64,000 bases of DNA from Sphingobium sp. CECT 9361 (GCF_918741285.1 NZ_CAKKNC010000001.1:558001-622000), one strand, 5' to 3'; shown: positions 8,840 to 17,510, counted from the stretch's first letter. Notes: generated by a model from the sequence alone, not told the origin. Numbers and translations are program-made.

Positions 8840-8923
8840 ACGGGATATATTACAATGGATCGTGCCATAGCCTTTACCAAAGCGTGCAAAGGGCGGAAAA
8901 ATAGCCGGTGAGAAGCGGTGAAC

Positions 8924-9562
8924 ATGAGTGAGGCGCAAGCGATCAACGACGTGTCCAAGCCTTTGGGCAAGCGCGATTCCAACAAGCTTGCCAAAGAAAA
9001 AGCAATACATGCCGCTGCCGAACGACTTTTCCTCGAAAAGGGTTATGACGCAACGACCTTGCGTGAAATCGCCAAGACCGCTGGCGTAGGATTTGGAACA
9101 CTTTTCGCCTATTCTCAGGATAAAGCGGGATTGCTGGCGATGATCTTCGTCGACCGGCTGGAAACGTTGCCCCCGCTGTTTCATGACATGAGAAGCGAAG
9201 AGACGCTGGAAGAAATGCTTATCAGAGCGTTCGGTCATCTTTACTCCTTCTGGGCGTCAGTCCCAAGCTTGAGTTACCACGTCTTGGAGCAGATGGAGTT
9301 TTTCCAGGCCAATCCCTATGTCGACAGGATCGTGGAACGACGCGCGAGCGCTCAAGCAGAATTGCGCGATTGGGTGATCGCGATGCAAGGCAGAGGGTCG
9401 ATTTCCAACAAACTGGATGCGGCTGACGTTTCCGCCACCCTTTTTGCGATTTATACTTCTGCAGTCAGAAAATGGTCAGCAACCACCCCGGAAGATGTCG
9501 TCGGCGGATTATCCAGCCTTCATCGGCTTCTCAAGATCGCCGTGCGAGGCCTGCGGTGCTGA
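8924..9562 (+). CDS. TetR/AcrR family transcriptional regulator
   Basis: A 212-residue regulator. The N-terminal TetR domain (about 20-70) includes KGYDATTLREIAKTAGVGFGTLFAYSQDKAGLL; the C-terminal domain is unlike that of the other two TetR proteins here, so it probably senses a different ligand. ATG 8924 is preferred over GTG 8918 because GAGAAG lies just upstream at suitable distance. It follows the membrane-protein pair on the same strand. Its 3' end overlaps the convergent TetR gene by 54 bp. Confidence 0.83.
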   Translation: MSEAQAINDVSKPLGKRDSNKLAKEKAIHAAAERLFLEKGYDATTLREIAKTAGVGFGTLFAYSQDKAGLLAMIFVDRLETLPPLFHDMRSEETLEEMLIRAFGHLYSFWASVPSLSYHVLEQMEFFQANPYVDRIVERRASAQAELRDWVIAMQGRGSISNKLDAADVSATLFAIYTSAVRKWSATTPEDVVGGLSSLHRLLKIAVRGLRC

Positions 9563-10288
9563 TGAGCCCTGACCTTGGGGGGACGAATTCACACCCATTA
9601 GAAACAGGCGTACGCTTGATGTGGCGCTGGCCTCGATCATTTGCGGGGTCACTTCAACCGGTCGCCCCAAAAGAAGCTCCTGATGCACACCTGTTTTGAG
9701 TAACGCGGTTAGCTGATGTGCCGCAAGGTCGACATCGGCTATGGCCAAGTTACCCAGTTGCACATGATGATCGAGAAAATCTCGGAAAAGCGTGTGGGTT
9801 CGTGCGATGGAGCTATCATACATGAGCTGCCCAACTTGCGGATGCCGCCGCACGGCAGCTACCACTGTCTGGTAAAGTTCGATTTGCCGCGGATCCATTA
9901 TTCCGTTCAGGAAAGCCTTGGCCAGTAAAATCAGGCCCACTTCGAGCGGGCTTTCCGTAGCAGTTTTTACGATATGTGCATCCGTCAGGATGTCGGAACA
10001 GCGCTTGGTAATGACCTCGGCGAACAGGCGATCCTTACTTCCGAAATTGCTATAGATCGTCCGTTTGGAAACGCCTGCTTTATCAGCCACTTCATCCATG
10101 CTTGTGGCCGCATAGCCGGAACTGAGAAAAATTTCCTCGGCCGCTGCGAGTACAATGGCTGATTTGCGTGGGTAGACCCTCTTGGAGGTCCGTTTTCCGC
10201 TTCGCGTTTCAACCGATTTTTCCGCGATCTTGCGAATGGTGCCGTGTCCTCTGGTCATAACGCGCTCAAACTTTTTCTCGCTCACCAT
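9509..10288 (-). CDS. TetR/AcrR family transcriptional regulator (paralogue of the one at 7150)
   Basis: A regulator of up to 259 residues with a TetR helix-turn-helix (YAATSMDEVADKAGVSKRTIYSNFGSK) preceded by a basic tail (TRSGKRTSKRVYPRKS). The same basic pattern (KRKRVYTTKAD) precedes the domain in the 7150 gene, and their C-terminal halves align throughout. It is transcribed divergently from the SDR-ligase operon across an operator-like site at 10330-10346, the standard arrangement for a TetR repressor controlling itself and its neighbour. ATG 10258 is an alternative start. Confidence 0.85.
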   Translation of the reverse strand: MVSEKKFERVMTRGHGTIRKIAEKSVETRSGKRTSKRVYPRKSAIVLAAAEEIFLSSGYAATSMDEVADKAGVSKRTIYSNFGSKDRLFAEVITKRCSDILTDAHIVKTATESPLEVGLILLAKAFLNGIMDPRQIELYQTVVAAVRRHPQVGQLMYDSSIARTHTLFRDFLDHHVQLGNLAIADVDLAAHQLTALLKTGVHQELLLGRPVEVTPQMIEASATSSVRLFLMGVNSSPQGQGSSAPQASHGDLEKPMKAG

Positions 10289-10329
10289 CTTGCATCTATC
10301 CAGGTCGAGGGCAATCCATAGACAATAGT

Positions 10330-10346
10330 ATACTGATCGGTGTATT
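10330..10346. promoter_or_regulatory. Candidate TetR-type operator, site B, in the divergent TetR/SDR promoter region
   Basis: The site reads ATACTGATCGGTGTATT and matches sites A and C at the TCGGTGTA core and at ACT on the left. It lies between the divergent starts at 10288 and 10417, so one bound dimer could repress both directions. Confidence 0.62.
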
Positions 10347-10416
10347 ATGGACTTGACAAGCCTCGCCTCTCATGTTTTTTCGATCATGATCGGTTTTGTA
10401 AAAATGGGAGTAGAGG

Positions 10417-11190
10417 ATGACTGCAGGATTGAGGCCGGCGGCTCTTGTCACGGGCGCGGCTACGGGCATTGGCCGCGCGATCGCGGTGGCGCTGGCACAG
10501 GGCGGTTTCGATGTTGCCATCAATTACAGCCGCAGCGAGGGACCAGCACGCGAAACAGAGGCACTTGTGCGAAAGGCAGGCGCGCAACGCAGCGCTGTCA
10601 TCGAAGCCGACGTCAGCAACGAAGCCGATGTCATTGCCATGATGAAGGACGTCGAGGCATTATTTGGTCCGGGCCTCGACCTGCTGGTCAATAACGCAGG
10701 CACCACGAGCGAAGTGCCGCCCCACAAGTTTGACACGATGACGGTTGAGGACTTCGACCGGGTGTTTGCCGTCAATGTTCGGGGCACCTTCCTGGTCACC
10801 AAGCACGCGACGCCGCTTTTGCGGGCATTGTGCAAAGCCAATATCGTGAACACAGCGAGCATTGTCGGCCTGCGCCCCGGGCCTCAACCCCTTCCCTATT
10901 CGTCGAGCAAGGCGGCCATCATTTCGATGACGCGCACGTTCGCCGGGGCGCTTGGTCCCGCCATCCGCGTCAATGCGGTTGCCCCTGGCTGGCTCGAAGG
11001 TGAATGGATGGAACGCACGCTGGGTGACAATTACCACCGCCTGATGGAACGTCGGGCAAAGCAGACTCCCCTCAAGCGCTGCGCGACGCCTGAAGATGTG
11101 GGTGAGGCAGTGTTGACGCTCGCCACCTGCCTGCCGTTCACTACCGGCCAGACGGTGGTGGTGGATGGCGGCTACAGCTTCGTCAGCTAA
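10417..11190 (+). CDS. SDR-family NAD(P)-dependent oxidoreductase
   Basis: A 257-residue classical short-chain dehydrogenase/reductase. It has the cofactor motif TGAATGIG near residues 12-19, LLVNNAG, a catalytic Ser in NTAS, and the YSSSK Tyr/Lys pair. It would interconvert a hydroxyl and a ketone on a pathway intermediate; similarity to FabG-like enzymes fits a 3-hydroxyacyl-CoA dehydrogenase step that the operon otherwise lacks. ATG 10417 is preceded by GGAGTAGAGG. It is the first gene of a six-gene operon with an adenylating ligase, hydratases, an amidohydrolase and a thiolase. Confidence 0.85.
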   Translation: MTAGLRPAALVTGAATGIGRAIAVALAQGGFDVAINYSRSEGPARETEALVRKAGAQRSAVIEADVSNEADVIAMMKDVEALFGPGLDLLVNNAGTTSEVPPHKFDTMTVEDFDRVFAVNVRGTFLVTKHATPLLRALCKANIVNTASIVGLRPGPQPLPYSSSKAAIISMTRTFAGALGPAIRVNAVAPGWLEGEWMERTLGDNYHRLMERRAKQTPLKRCATPEDVGEAVLTLATCLPFTTGQTVVVDGGYSFVS

Positions 11191-11204
11191 CGAGGAAGAA
11201 TGAT

Positions 11205-12857
11205 ATGGACGGTGTTGTTCCTTTTCCACCTGAGTTCGCCGCGCGCTATCGCACGCTAGGATATTGGCGTGACGAACCGCTGCGGGATGTTTTCGCTGCA
11301 TGGTGCGCCGAATTCGCCGATCGGGTCGCGCTACGTGATGCCGATCGGGCCATGACCTTTGCACAACTTGATAGCGTGTCCACCAACCTCGCCCTGAACC
11401 TGCTCGATCTGGGGATCGGCAAGGGAGATCGGCTGGTGGTGCAGCTGCCCAATGTGATCGAGTTCGCTATCCTTCACTTCGCCCTGCAGAAGGTGGGCGC
11501 CATTCCTGTTCTCGCACTGCCGCCGCATCGCTTCCGGGAAATCAGCTTCTTCGCCGAAATTTCTGAAGCAGTCGCTACGGTGACGCCGGATCGCCACCGC
11601 CATTTCAGCTTTACCGATATGGTCGAGCGCATAAAAGCGCAGTTACCCTCGCTCAAGCTGGGGATCGTGCTGGGCCATGCGCCCGAAGGCTATGTATCGC
11701 TTGAGACGTTGATCGAAACGCCCGCGCGCCGGGACGCGGCGGAGCTGGATCGTATTGTGATCGACCCAACCGACCCGGCGCTCTTCCTGCTGTCAGGTGG
11801 CACCACCGGGATACCCAAACTCATTCCGCGCACGCACAACGATTATGCCTATAACAGCCGCATGGCCGCATCCGTCTGTATGATCGACCAGGGCAGCGTG
11901 CTGCTTGACGTCCTGCCCATCGGCCACAATCTGCCGCTCGCCTGTCCGGGTTTGCAGGGGTTCCTCCTCAATGGGGCGACGACGGTTCTGCACACCGCCG
12001 CTTCCCCCGAGGAGGTATTCCCGCTGATCGAGAAGTATCGCGTGACGCATATTCATGCAGTGCCCGCCCTGCTGATCCGCTGGACGGAAAGTCCGCTCGC
12101 TGCGGAATACGACCTGAGTTCGGTGAAAGTGATCCAGAGCGGCGGGCAACGCCTTCAGCCCGAGGTACGTCGCCGCACCGCGAAGGTCTTTTCCAACGTC
12201 ACTGTGCAGGAAAATTTCGGTATGGCCGAGGGGCTGCTGATGTTCGTGCGTCTCGACGATCCGGAAGATGTCCGCATGGAAACCGTGGGACGCAAGATAT
12301 GCGAGGATGACGAAATCCAGTTGCTGGGTGAGGATGATCAGCCAGTCGCGATGGGCGAAGTGGGAGAGCTATGTTGCCGCGGTCCCTATACGCTGCGCGG
12401 CTATTACAAGGCGCAGGAACATAATGCCCGCGCCTTCACGCCGGACGGTTTCTATCGTTCGGGCGATCTGATGCGGCAGCATCCTTCAGGCAACTATATG
12501 GTGGAAGGGCGGAAAAAGGACCTCATCAACCGCGGGGCGGAAAAAATCAGCGCAGAGGAGATCGAAGAGCTGATCCTGCGCCACCCGGCGGTTGAAAATG
12601 TCGCCTGCGTTCCGATGCCGGACCCTGTTCTTGGCGAGAAGAACTGCGCTTGTGTGGTGCTAAGGAAGAACGCAAGCCTCACGCTGCCCGAACTGGTCGA
12701 GTTTCTCGCGCCCTTCGAACTGGCCAAATTCAAATATCCCGAACGGGTCGAGATATTCGAACGTTTCCCGCTCAGTAATTTCGGCAAGGTTTCCAAGAAG
12801 GATCTGGTGTCCATCGTTTCAGAGAAAATAAGCGGGAATACCCATGCTGCGCGTTGA
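11205..12857 (+). CDS. Aryl-acid adenylating enzyme / acyl-CoA ligase (DhbE/EntE-like)
   Basis: A 550-residue AMP-binding enzyme. The P-loop LLSGGTTGIPKLIPRTHNDY closely follows the aryl-acid adenylating DhbE/EntE family. The substrate motif H241-N242-L-P-L-A-C247-P-G matches the HN...PG loop of DhbE, where Asn235 and Ser240 contact the 2,3-dihydroxybenzoate hydroxyls. Here Cys replaces that Ser, as known for salicylate-activating relatives. The C-terminal hinge and catalytic Lys region (GRKKDLINRGAEKIS, SNFGKVSKKDL) is present. No carrier protein or NRPS lies nearby, so a CoA ester of a salicylate-like acid is the likely product. It overlaps the next gene by 14 bp. Confidence 0.8.
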   Translation: MDGVVPFPPEFAARYRTLGYWRDEPLRDVFAAWCAEFADRVALRDADRAMTFAQLDSVSTNLALNLLDLGIGKGDRLVVQLPNVIEFAILHFALQKVGAIPVLALPPHRFREISFFAEISEAVATVTPDRHRHFSFTDMVERIKAQLPSLKLGIVLGHAPEGYVSLETLIETPARRDAAELDRIVIDPTDPALFLLSGGTTGIPKLIPRTHNDYAYNSRMAASVCMIDQGSVLLDVLPIGHNLPLACPGLQGFLLNGATTVLHTAASPEEVFPLIEKYRVTHIHAVPALLIRWTESPLAAEYDLSSVKVIQSGGQRLQPEVRRRTAKVFSNVTVQENFGMAEGLLMFVRLDDPEDVRMETVGRKICEDDEIQLLGEDDQPVAMGEVGELCCRGPYTLRGYYKAQEHNARAFTPDGFYRSGDLMRQHPSGNYMVEGRKKDLINRGAEKISAEEIEELILRHPAVENVACVPMPDPVLGEKNCACVVLRKNASLTLPELVEFLAPFELAKFKYPERVEIFERFPLSNFGKVSKKDLVSIVSEKISGNTHAAR

Positions 12858-13595
12858 TAAACACGGAGCCGCGCGCCTGCTGACACTGAACGATCCCAAG
12901 CGTCGAAACCTGCTCTCCGGCGATTTGTGCCGGGCAATCAGTGCGGCGGTGGCCGAAGCCAATGCCGACCCGGACGCCAAGGTCATCGTCATCACAGGCG
13001 CACCTCCCGCCTTTTGCGCGGGCGCGAACCTGGACGATCTGGAACAGGCGGCAGGGGGTGAAACGGACACGCTTCACGCGGTCTACAACTCGTTCATGGA
13101 CGTGGCGCAAAGCGCGCTTCCTACCATCGCTGCGGTAAACGGGCCGGCGGTCGGTGCGGGCCTCAATCTCGCGCTGGCGTGCGATATGCGACTTGCGTCT
13201 GCGGATGCACTCTTCGATTGCCGCTTCCTAAAGATCGGCCTGCACCCCGGCGGCGGGCATAGCTGGATGCTGCAACGCGCGGTCGGGTGGGCGCACGCGG
13301 CGCGTATGCTCCTCTTCAATCGATGGGGGCAGAAGAAGCCAAATCCGTCGGCCTGGTCCAGGATGTGTTTGATGCAGATGCGCTGGTTGCCGAGGCGCTG
13401 ACGCTCGCACGTCGCACCGAAGGCTTGCCGCGCGACCTTATCGAGCGCGCCAAACGGACTATGACCCTTGCGTCGGCTTCCAGTCATCGAGCGGCATTCG
13501 AGCATGAGTCTGAAGAGCAGATGCACTCGCTCCAACAGCCCCCCTTTCAGGAACTTGTTGCGAGACTGAAGGGCGAACTGGCGGCCAAGCCGTGA
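12844..13595 (+). pseudogene. Enoyl-CoA hydratase/isomerase, frameshifted
   Basis: Two overlapping frames make one crotonase-fold protein. The first (from 12844) has AFCAGANLDDL and GPAVGAGLNLALACDMRLAS for the oxyanion hole, then HPGGGHSWMLQRAVGWAHAARMLLFNR, and derails to a stop at 13401. The family sequence resumes in the next frame as MGAEEAKSVGLVQDVFDADALV and runs to 13595. The switch falls at about 13321-13329, at a run of five G; one missing base would explain it. The downstream part still overlaps the next start (GTGA). It may be a true pseudogene, a sequencing error or, less likely, programmed frameshifting. Confidence 0.75.
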
Positions 13596-14380
13596 CGGAA
13601 CCTGTCCTCGTCGACATATCGGGCGCGGTAGCCACGCTTACCATCAATCGTCCCGAGCGGATGAACGCGATGGACTCGGCTGCCCATTTGGCTCTTAGTC
13701 AGGCGCTCGATGCGCTGGCCGATGATGACTCCGTGCGCGTCATCGTGCTGACCGGGGCAGGCGGTAGGGCATTTTCCGCAGGGCGCGATCTCAAGGAATT
13801 GTCGGCCGATCTGAGCGACGATCAGCGGCGGGAAATAGATGCGCGCTGGGCGCGTGTGGAGCGGCTTACGGACCGCTTCGACTATCCCAAACCCATCATC
13901 GCCAAAGTGCAGGGCACGGCCTTGGGTGGCGGGTTCGAACTGGCGCTGGCCTGCGACATCATCATAGCAAGCGACGATGCGAGCTTTGCTCTACCAGAAC
14001 CGAAGCGGGGTCTCATCCCGTTTGCCGGAGGCGTGCACCGACTGCCGCGTCAGATACCGCTCAAGGCTGCCATGGGATATCTGCTGACCGGCCGCAGCAT
14101 GAGCGCCCAGCGTGCCTTCGCGCTAGGTCTAGTGAGCGAGGTCGTGCCAGCAACGGAACTCGATAGCGTGGTCGCAGGCTGGGCAGCAGACATCATCGCC
14201 TGCGCGCCGCTTGCGATCCGCGCGATCAGACAATGCGTCGCGACCGGCATTGGACGACCGCTCGGTGAGGCAATGGCGGCAACCTACCCGGCCGAAGAAA
14301 TCCGCAAGACCAGTCAGGACAGCATCGAAGGCCCGCGTGCCTTCGCCGAAAAACGCGCGCCCCAATGGACCGGGCGATAG
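13592..14380 (+). CDS. Enoyl-CoA hydratase/isomerase family protein
   Basis: A 262-residue crotonase-superfamily enzyme. Oxyanion-hole motifs are AFSAGRDLKEL and GTALGGGFELALACDIIIAS; the active-site region is FALPEPKRGLIPFAGGVHRLPR. Members hydrate, isomerise or hydrolyse CoA esters, including ring-opening hydrolysis. GTG 13592 overlaps the upstream stop by four bases, giving translational coupling. With an intact hydratase here and a frameshifted one upstream, this copy may be the only functional one. The actual reaction cannot be told. Confidence 0.85.
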   Translation: MTEPVLVDISGAVATLTINRPERMNAMDSAAHLALSQALDALADDDSVRVIVLTGAGGRAFSAGRDLKELSADLSDDQRREIDARWARVERLTDRFDYPKPIIAKVQGTALGGGFELALACDIIIASDDASFALPEPKRGLIPFAGGVHRLPRQIPLKAAMGYLLTGRSMSAQRAFALGLVSEVVPATELDSVVAGWAADIIACAPLAIRAIRQCVATGIGRPLGEAMAATYPAEEIRKTSQDSIEGPRAFAEKRAPQWTGR

Positions 14381-14390
14381 GAGACCAAGA

Positions 14391-15233
14391 ATGCGCATTA
14401 TCGATTTGCACTGTTATCCCAACACCAGGACTTGGATCGATTGCCAGGGTCCTTATGTCGACGCGCTTGCCAAATATTGGAAGCGCGACTGGACATGGAA
14501 GGAAGAGGACGAGGTCGCGCAGGAATTTCGCGAGAATGGCATCGAAGCCTGCCTCGTCGCGCTTGATCTTTCAACCACGATCAACACCCCGCCCTGCTCG
14601 AATGATTATGTTGCTGGCATGCGGGACCGCCACAAGGATTGCATGATCGGCGCCTGGGGCGCGGTTGAACCGGCGATGGGACAAGTCGCGATCGACGAAG
14701 CCAAACATGCGGTCAATGACCTCGGCATGATCGGCTTCCACTTCCATCCCATCATGCAGCACTTTAGCGTCGACGATATGCGCTACTACCCGTTGTTCGA
14801 GGAACTGAGCGCGCTCAAGGCTCCGGTGATGATCGATGTCGGCATGACCGGTATGGGCGCGGGGATGCCCGGCGGCATGGGTGCCAAGACACGCCACGCG
14901 CATCCCAGTGCCATCGACACCCTGGCGGCTGATTTCCCGGACCTCACGATCATCATGGCGCATCCCGGCTATCCTTGGATTGACGAAACGACGGTCGTGG
15001 CGCTGCACAAAGCGAACGTGTTTTGGGAAATGTCGGGCTGGGGGCCCAAATATCTGCCCGAACAGATCATCCGCGACATGCGTGGGCGGTTGCGCGACAA
15101 GATGATGTTCGGCAGCGATTATCCGAGCATCACCTATCAGCGCCTGATCAGGGAATGGAACGAGCTGGGCTTCAAGGACGAGTTTCTGGAGAGTTTCTTC
15201 CATGGCACCGCCGAACGGGTTCTGGGACTATAA
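14391..15233 (+). CDS. Amidohydrolase family protein (amidohydrolase_2/ACMSD-like)
   Basis: A 280-residue TIM-barrel protein of the amidohydrolase_2 group (decarboxylases and hydrolases of aromatic pathways). Visible motifs are the N-terminal DLHCYP, GFHFHPIMQHF, IIMAHPGYPWID and MFGSDYPS. The N-terminal metal motif, normally HxH, is H7-C8-Y9, so one usual metal ligand is missing, while the later His and Asp residues are kept. ATG 14391 has GGAGA at 14380-14384; an in-frame extension back to 14211 runs through the upstream hydratase gene and is rejected. In this operon it may decarboxylate or hydrolyse a CoA-pathway intermediate. Confidence 0.78.
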   Translation: MRIIDLHCYPNTRTWIDCQGPYVDALAKYWKRDWTWKEEDEVAQEFRENGIEACLVALDLSTTINTPPCSNDYVAGMRDRHKDCMIGAWGAVEPAMGQVAIDEAKHAVNDLGMIGFHFHPIMQHFSVDDMRYYPLFEELSALKAPVMIDVGMTGMGAGMPGGMGAKTRHAHPSAIDTLAADFPDLTIIMAHPGYPWIDETTVVALHKANVFWEMSGWGPKYLPEQIIRDMRGRLRDKMMFGSDYPSITYQRLIREWNELGFKDEFLESFFHGTAERVLGL

Positions 15234-15235
15234 CT

Positions 15236-16420
15236 ATGCGTGAGGTAGCCATCGTCTCAACGGCACGAACGCCCATCGGCCGGGCCTATAAGGGCGCTTT
15301 CAACGATACCCACGGTGCAGTCCTTGGCGGCCACGTGGTGCGGCATGCTTTGATGCGCGCGGGGCTAGATGGCCCGGAAGTTGAGGATGTGATCCTTGGC
15401 TGCGGCAGGCCCGAAGGTGCCACGGGCGCTAATATCGCGCGTCAGGCCGCATTGATGGCCGGGCTCCCCCCGTCGGTTTCAGGCCTGACGGTCAGCCGAA
15501 TGTGCTCGTCGGGCCTGCAAGCAATCGCGATTGCTGCGCAGCGCGTTCAAAGCGGCGAAGCAGATATTTTCATTGCAGGGGGACTGGAATCGATCTCGCT
15601 TGCGCAGAACGTTCATACCAATGAATGGCGCAAGCAATCACATGATCTGACCGCCATGGTTCCGACAATCTATATGCCCATGCTAGAAACGGCGCAGATC
15701 GTTGCCAATCGCTATGGCATTTCGCGCGAAGCACAGGACCAATATGCCTTCTCCAGCCAGCAGCGCACGGCTGCAGCGCAAGCGGCGGGCCGTTTCGACG
15801 AAGAAATAGTGCCACTGCAAAGTGCCAGAGAAATTCCGGCGACAGGTGCACCCGAAAGCACACATGAAGCCGTGACCCTCTTGAAGGACGAAGGCAACCG
15901 ACCGGATACCAAACTGGAAACGCTTATGTCGCTTAAGCCGGTGAGCGGCCCCGCAGGATCGATCACCGCTGGCAATGCTAGCCAGCTTTCGGACGGGGCC
16001 AGCGCCTGCGTGTTGATGGAGGTGCGAGAGGCGGAACGGCGCGGCCTCAAGCCGCTTGGACTCTTTCGCGGTTTCGCTGTCGCCGGTTGCGAACCCGACG
16101 AGATGGGCATCGGTCCGGTGCTCGCTGTTCCCAAGCTGTTGGCGCGGCATGGCCTTACGGTGAAAGACATTGACCTGTGGGAACTCAACGAGGCCTTCGC
16201 GGTACAGACGCTCTATTGCCGCGACACACTGGGCATCGATCCGGCACTCTTGAACGTCAACGGCGGAGCAATATCGATCGGGCACCCCTATGGCATGTCT
16301 GGCGCTCGAATGGCCGGCCATTTGATGATTGAGGGACGACGACGCAAAGCGCGCTATGGTGTCGTCTCCATGTGCGTAGGTGGTGGCATGGGGGCATCAG
16401 GCCTTTTTGAACTAACCTGA
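15236..16420 (+). CDS. Thiolase family protein (acetyl-CoA acyltransferase)
   Basis: A 394-residue thiolase. The nucleophilic Cys is C90 in SRMCSSGLQ; NEAFAVQ, GGAISIGHPYGMSGAR (catalytic His) and CVGGGMG (second Cys) are all present. It would cleave a 3-oxoacyl-CoA with CoA as the last step of the operon's beta-oxidation-like route. ATG 15236 follows the amidohydrolase stop by two bases. The stop is only seven bases before a transposase remnant, so the operon probably ends at a rearrangement point. Confidence 0.88.
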   Translation: MREVAIVSTARTPIGRAYKGAFNDTHGAVLGGHVVRHALMRAGLDGPEVEDVILGCGRPEGATGANIARQAALMAGLPPSVSGLTVSRMCSSGLQAIAIAAQRVQSGEADIFIAGGLESISLAQNVHTNEWRKQSHDLTAMVPTIYMPMLETAQIVANRYGISREAQDQYAFSSQQRTAAAQAAGRFDEEIVPLQSAREIPATGAPESTHEAVTLLKDEGNRPDTKLETLMSLKPVSGPAGSITAGNASQLSDGASACVLMEVREAERRGLKPLGLFRGFAVAGCEPDEMGIGPVLAVPKLLARHGLTVKDIDLWELNEAFAVQTLYCRDTLGIDPALLNVNGGAISIGHPYGMSGARMAGHLMIEGRRRKARYGVVSMCVGGGMGASGLFELT

Positions 16421-16427
16421 CAAGCAA

Positions 16428-16555
16428 TCAAATTACATTAGGGCGGATCGACATACAGCGTAGCCAGAGCATGGTGGCGGCGAGGAATGCAAAGCCGGCG
16501 AAGTGGATGGTGCGGCGTTCGTAGCAAGTGGCGAAGCGCCGGAAGTGCTTGATCC
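16428..16555 (-). mobile_element. C-terminal remnant of an IS5-like DDE transposase
   Basis: On the minus strand this stretch encodes about 42 residues ending in a stop, beginning IKHFRRFATCYERRTIHFAG and continuing FAFLAATMLWLR. This matches the C-terminal end typical of IS5-family (IS427-like) transposases. No DDE core and no terminal inverted repeat is visible, so both ends of the element are lost. It abuts the truncated integrase at about 16556 and lies just after the thiolase gene, marking an IS insertion followed by deletion. Confidence 0.6.
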
Positions 16556-17400
16556 CATCCTACCGGCACACATCGACAATCAGGTCATCGTGCGCTTTCG
16601 GGCGTGGGGGGTGGCCGATCCAATTCGGACGAAGAAGGGTAGTGCAAACGGCGAGGTCACCTACTCAGAGCGCCCGAGGATGGCTTCTACTGTCGAAGAG
16701 AGTGTCATCGCGCTCAAGGCAGCGTTCAATCGCGCGTCTTCCAAACGACTTGCTTCTGTCCCGGCCCTTAAGCACCTTACGCGTGACGCGGTCACCGTCG
16801 AACGTTCGGATCGGCTCAGCCCTCTTCGTCGTTATCTCATCGCTGCCATCTCGACGATGGCGCGACCGGATGCGATCCTTGACATGTCGGTCGCTACTGC
16901 TCGCGCGCAGTGGTGCCCGGAAGAGGGTGTTTTCAACCTCAACCCCGCCGGTCGACTCCAAACCCGCAAGCGGCGTCCCTTCCTACCGGTCCCCCCGATG
17001 CTGACAAACTGGCTCGAGGCAACGGATGGCAAGTTCGTATGCCGCGAGTTGATGCGGTTTGAGCCAGATGGTTCGCACTGGATCGAGCAACTGCCAGTGG
17101 CATCCGTTAAAAGTGGTTGGGAGACGATGGCTAAAGAATTGGGCATTCCATCAGGATGGGGGCCAAAGCTCATTCGCCACTCGGTCGCCACTATTTTGAC
17201 CGCCAGGCGTATCGACCTGATTAAGCTCGAAATCGCCCTGGGGCACCGCGTGCTTAAGAAGACTACATGCAAGTACGCGGTTTTTGATCGCGGGTATCTC
17301 GTCACCATCGGACAGGGTGTTGCTGAGCTGTGGCTGGACCTTGAGCAGCTGTGCAAATATCCTCTACACGCAAATCTCACGCAAGTTGATACAGTCGGCA
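16556..17400 (+). pseudogene. Tyrosine recombinase/integrase, 5'-truncated
   Basis: The frame keeps the later part of a phage-type integrase: a core-binding segment (RFRAWGVADPI, STVEESVIALKAAFNRA), the box I Arg in MARPDAILDM, a beta-hairpin Lys (TRKRRPFLPVP), the box II motif LIRHSVAT, LGHRVLKKTT and the nucleophile Tyr in CKYAVFDRGYL. The N-terminus and start codon are gone, replaced by transposase remnant. The frame stays open past the normal C-terminus, through the antisense of the tRNA, to 17789; that tail is not protein-like. It points toward tRNA-Val, as expected for an integrase that used that tRNA as its attachment site. Confidence 0.75.
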
Positions 17401-17439
17401 AACGGTGCAGGTCATCGTCAACCGCGCCTTCCACGCAAC

Positions 17440-17476
17440 AAAAACCCCGCAAACTCAACGAGTTGGCGGGGTTTTC
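17440..17476 (-). terminator. Rho-independent terminator of tRNA-Val
   Basis: Read on the minus strand, a GC-rich stem (ACCCCGC with GCGGGGT) extended by an inner AACTC/GAGTT helix is followed by a T-run. It sits three bases beyond the tRNA CCA end. Confidence 0.8.
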
Positions 17477-17478
17477 GA

Positions 17479-17510
17479 TGGTGGGCGTGGCAAGGATTGA
17501 ACTTGCGACC
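17479..17510. other. Probable integrase attachment site (tRNA-Val 3' end)
   Basis: Tyrosine integrases usually recombine within the 3' half of a tRNA gene and regenerate it. The integrase fragment lies directly beside the 3' end of tRNA-Val, so the core should lie here. No second copy of this sequence is visible in 1-16,500, so the far border is outside the window or lost. Confidence 0.35.

Noticed and set aside
14211..14390. Upstream extension of the amidohydrolase
   Set aside because: Lies within the upstream hydratase gene; a ribosome site and the family N-terminus support 14391.
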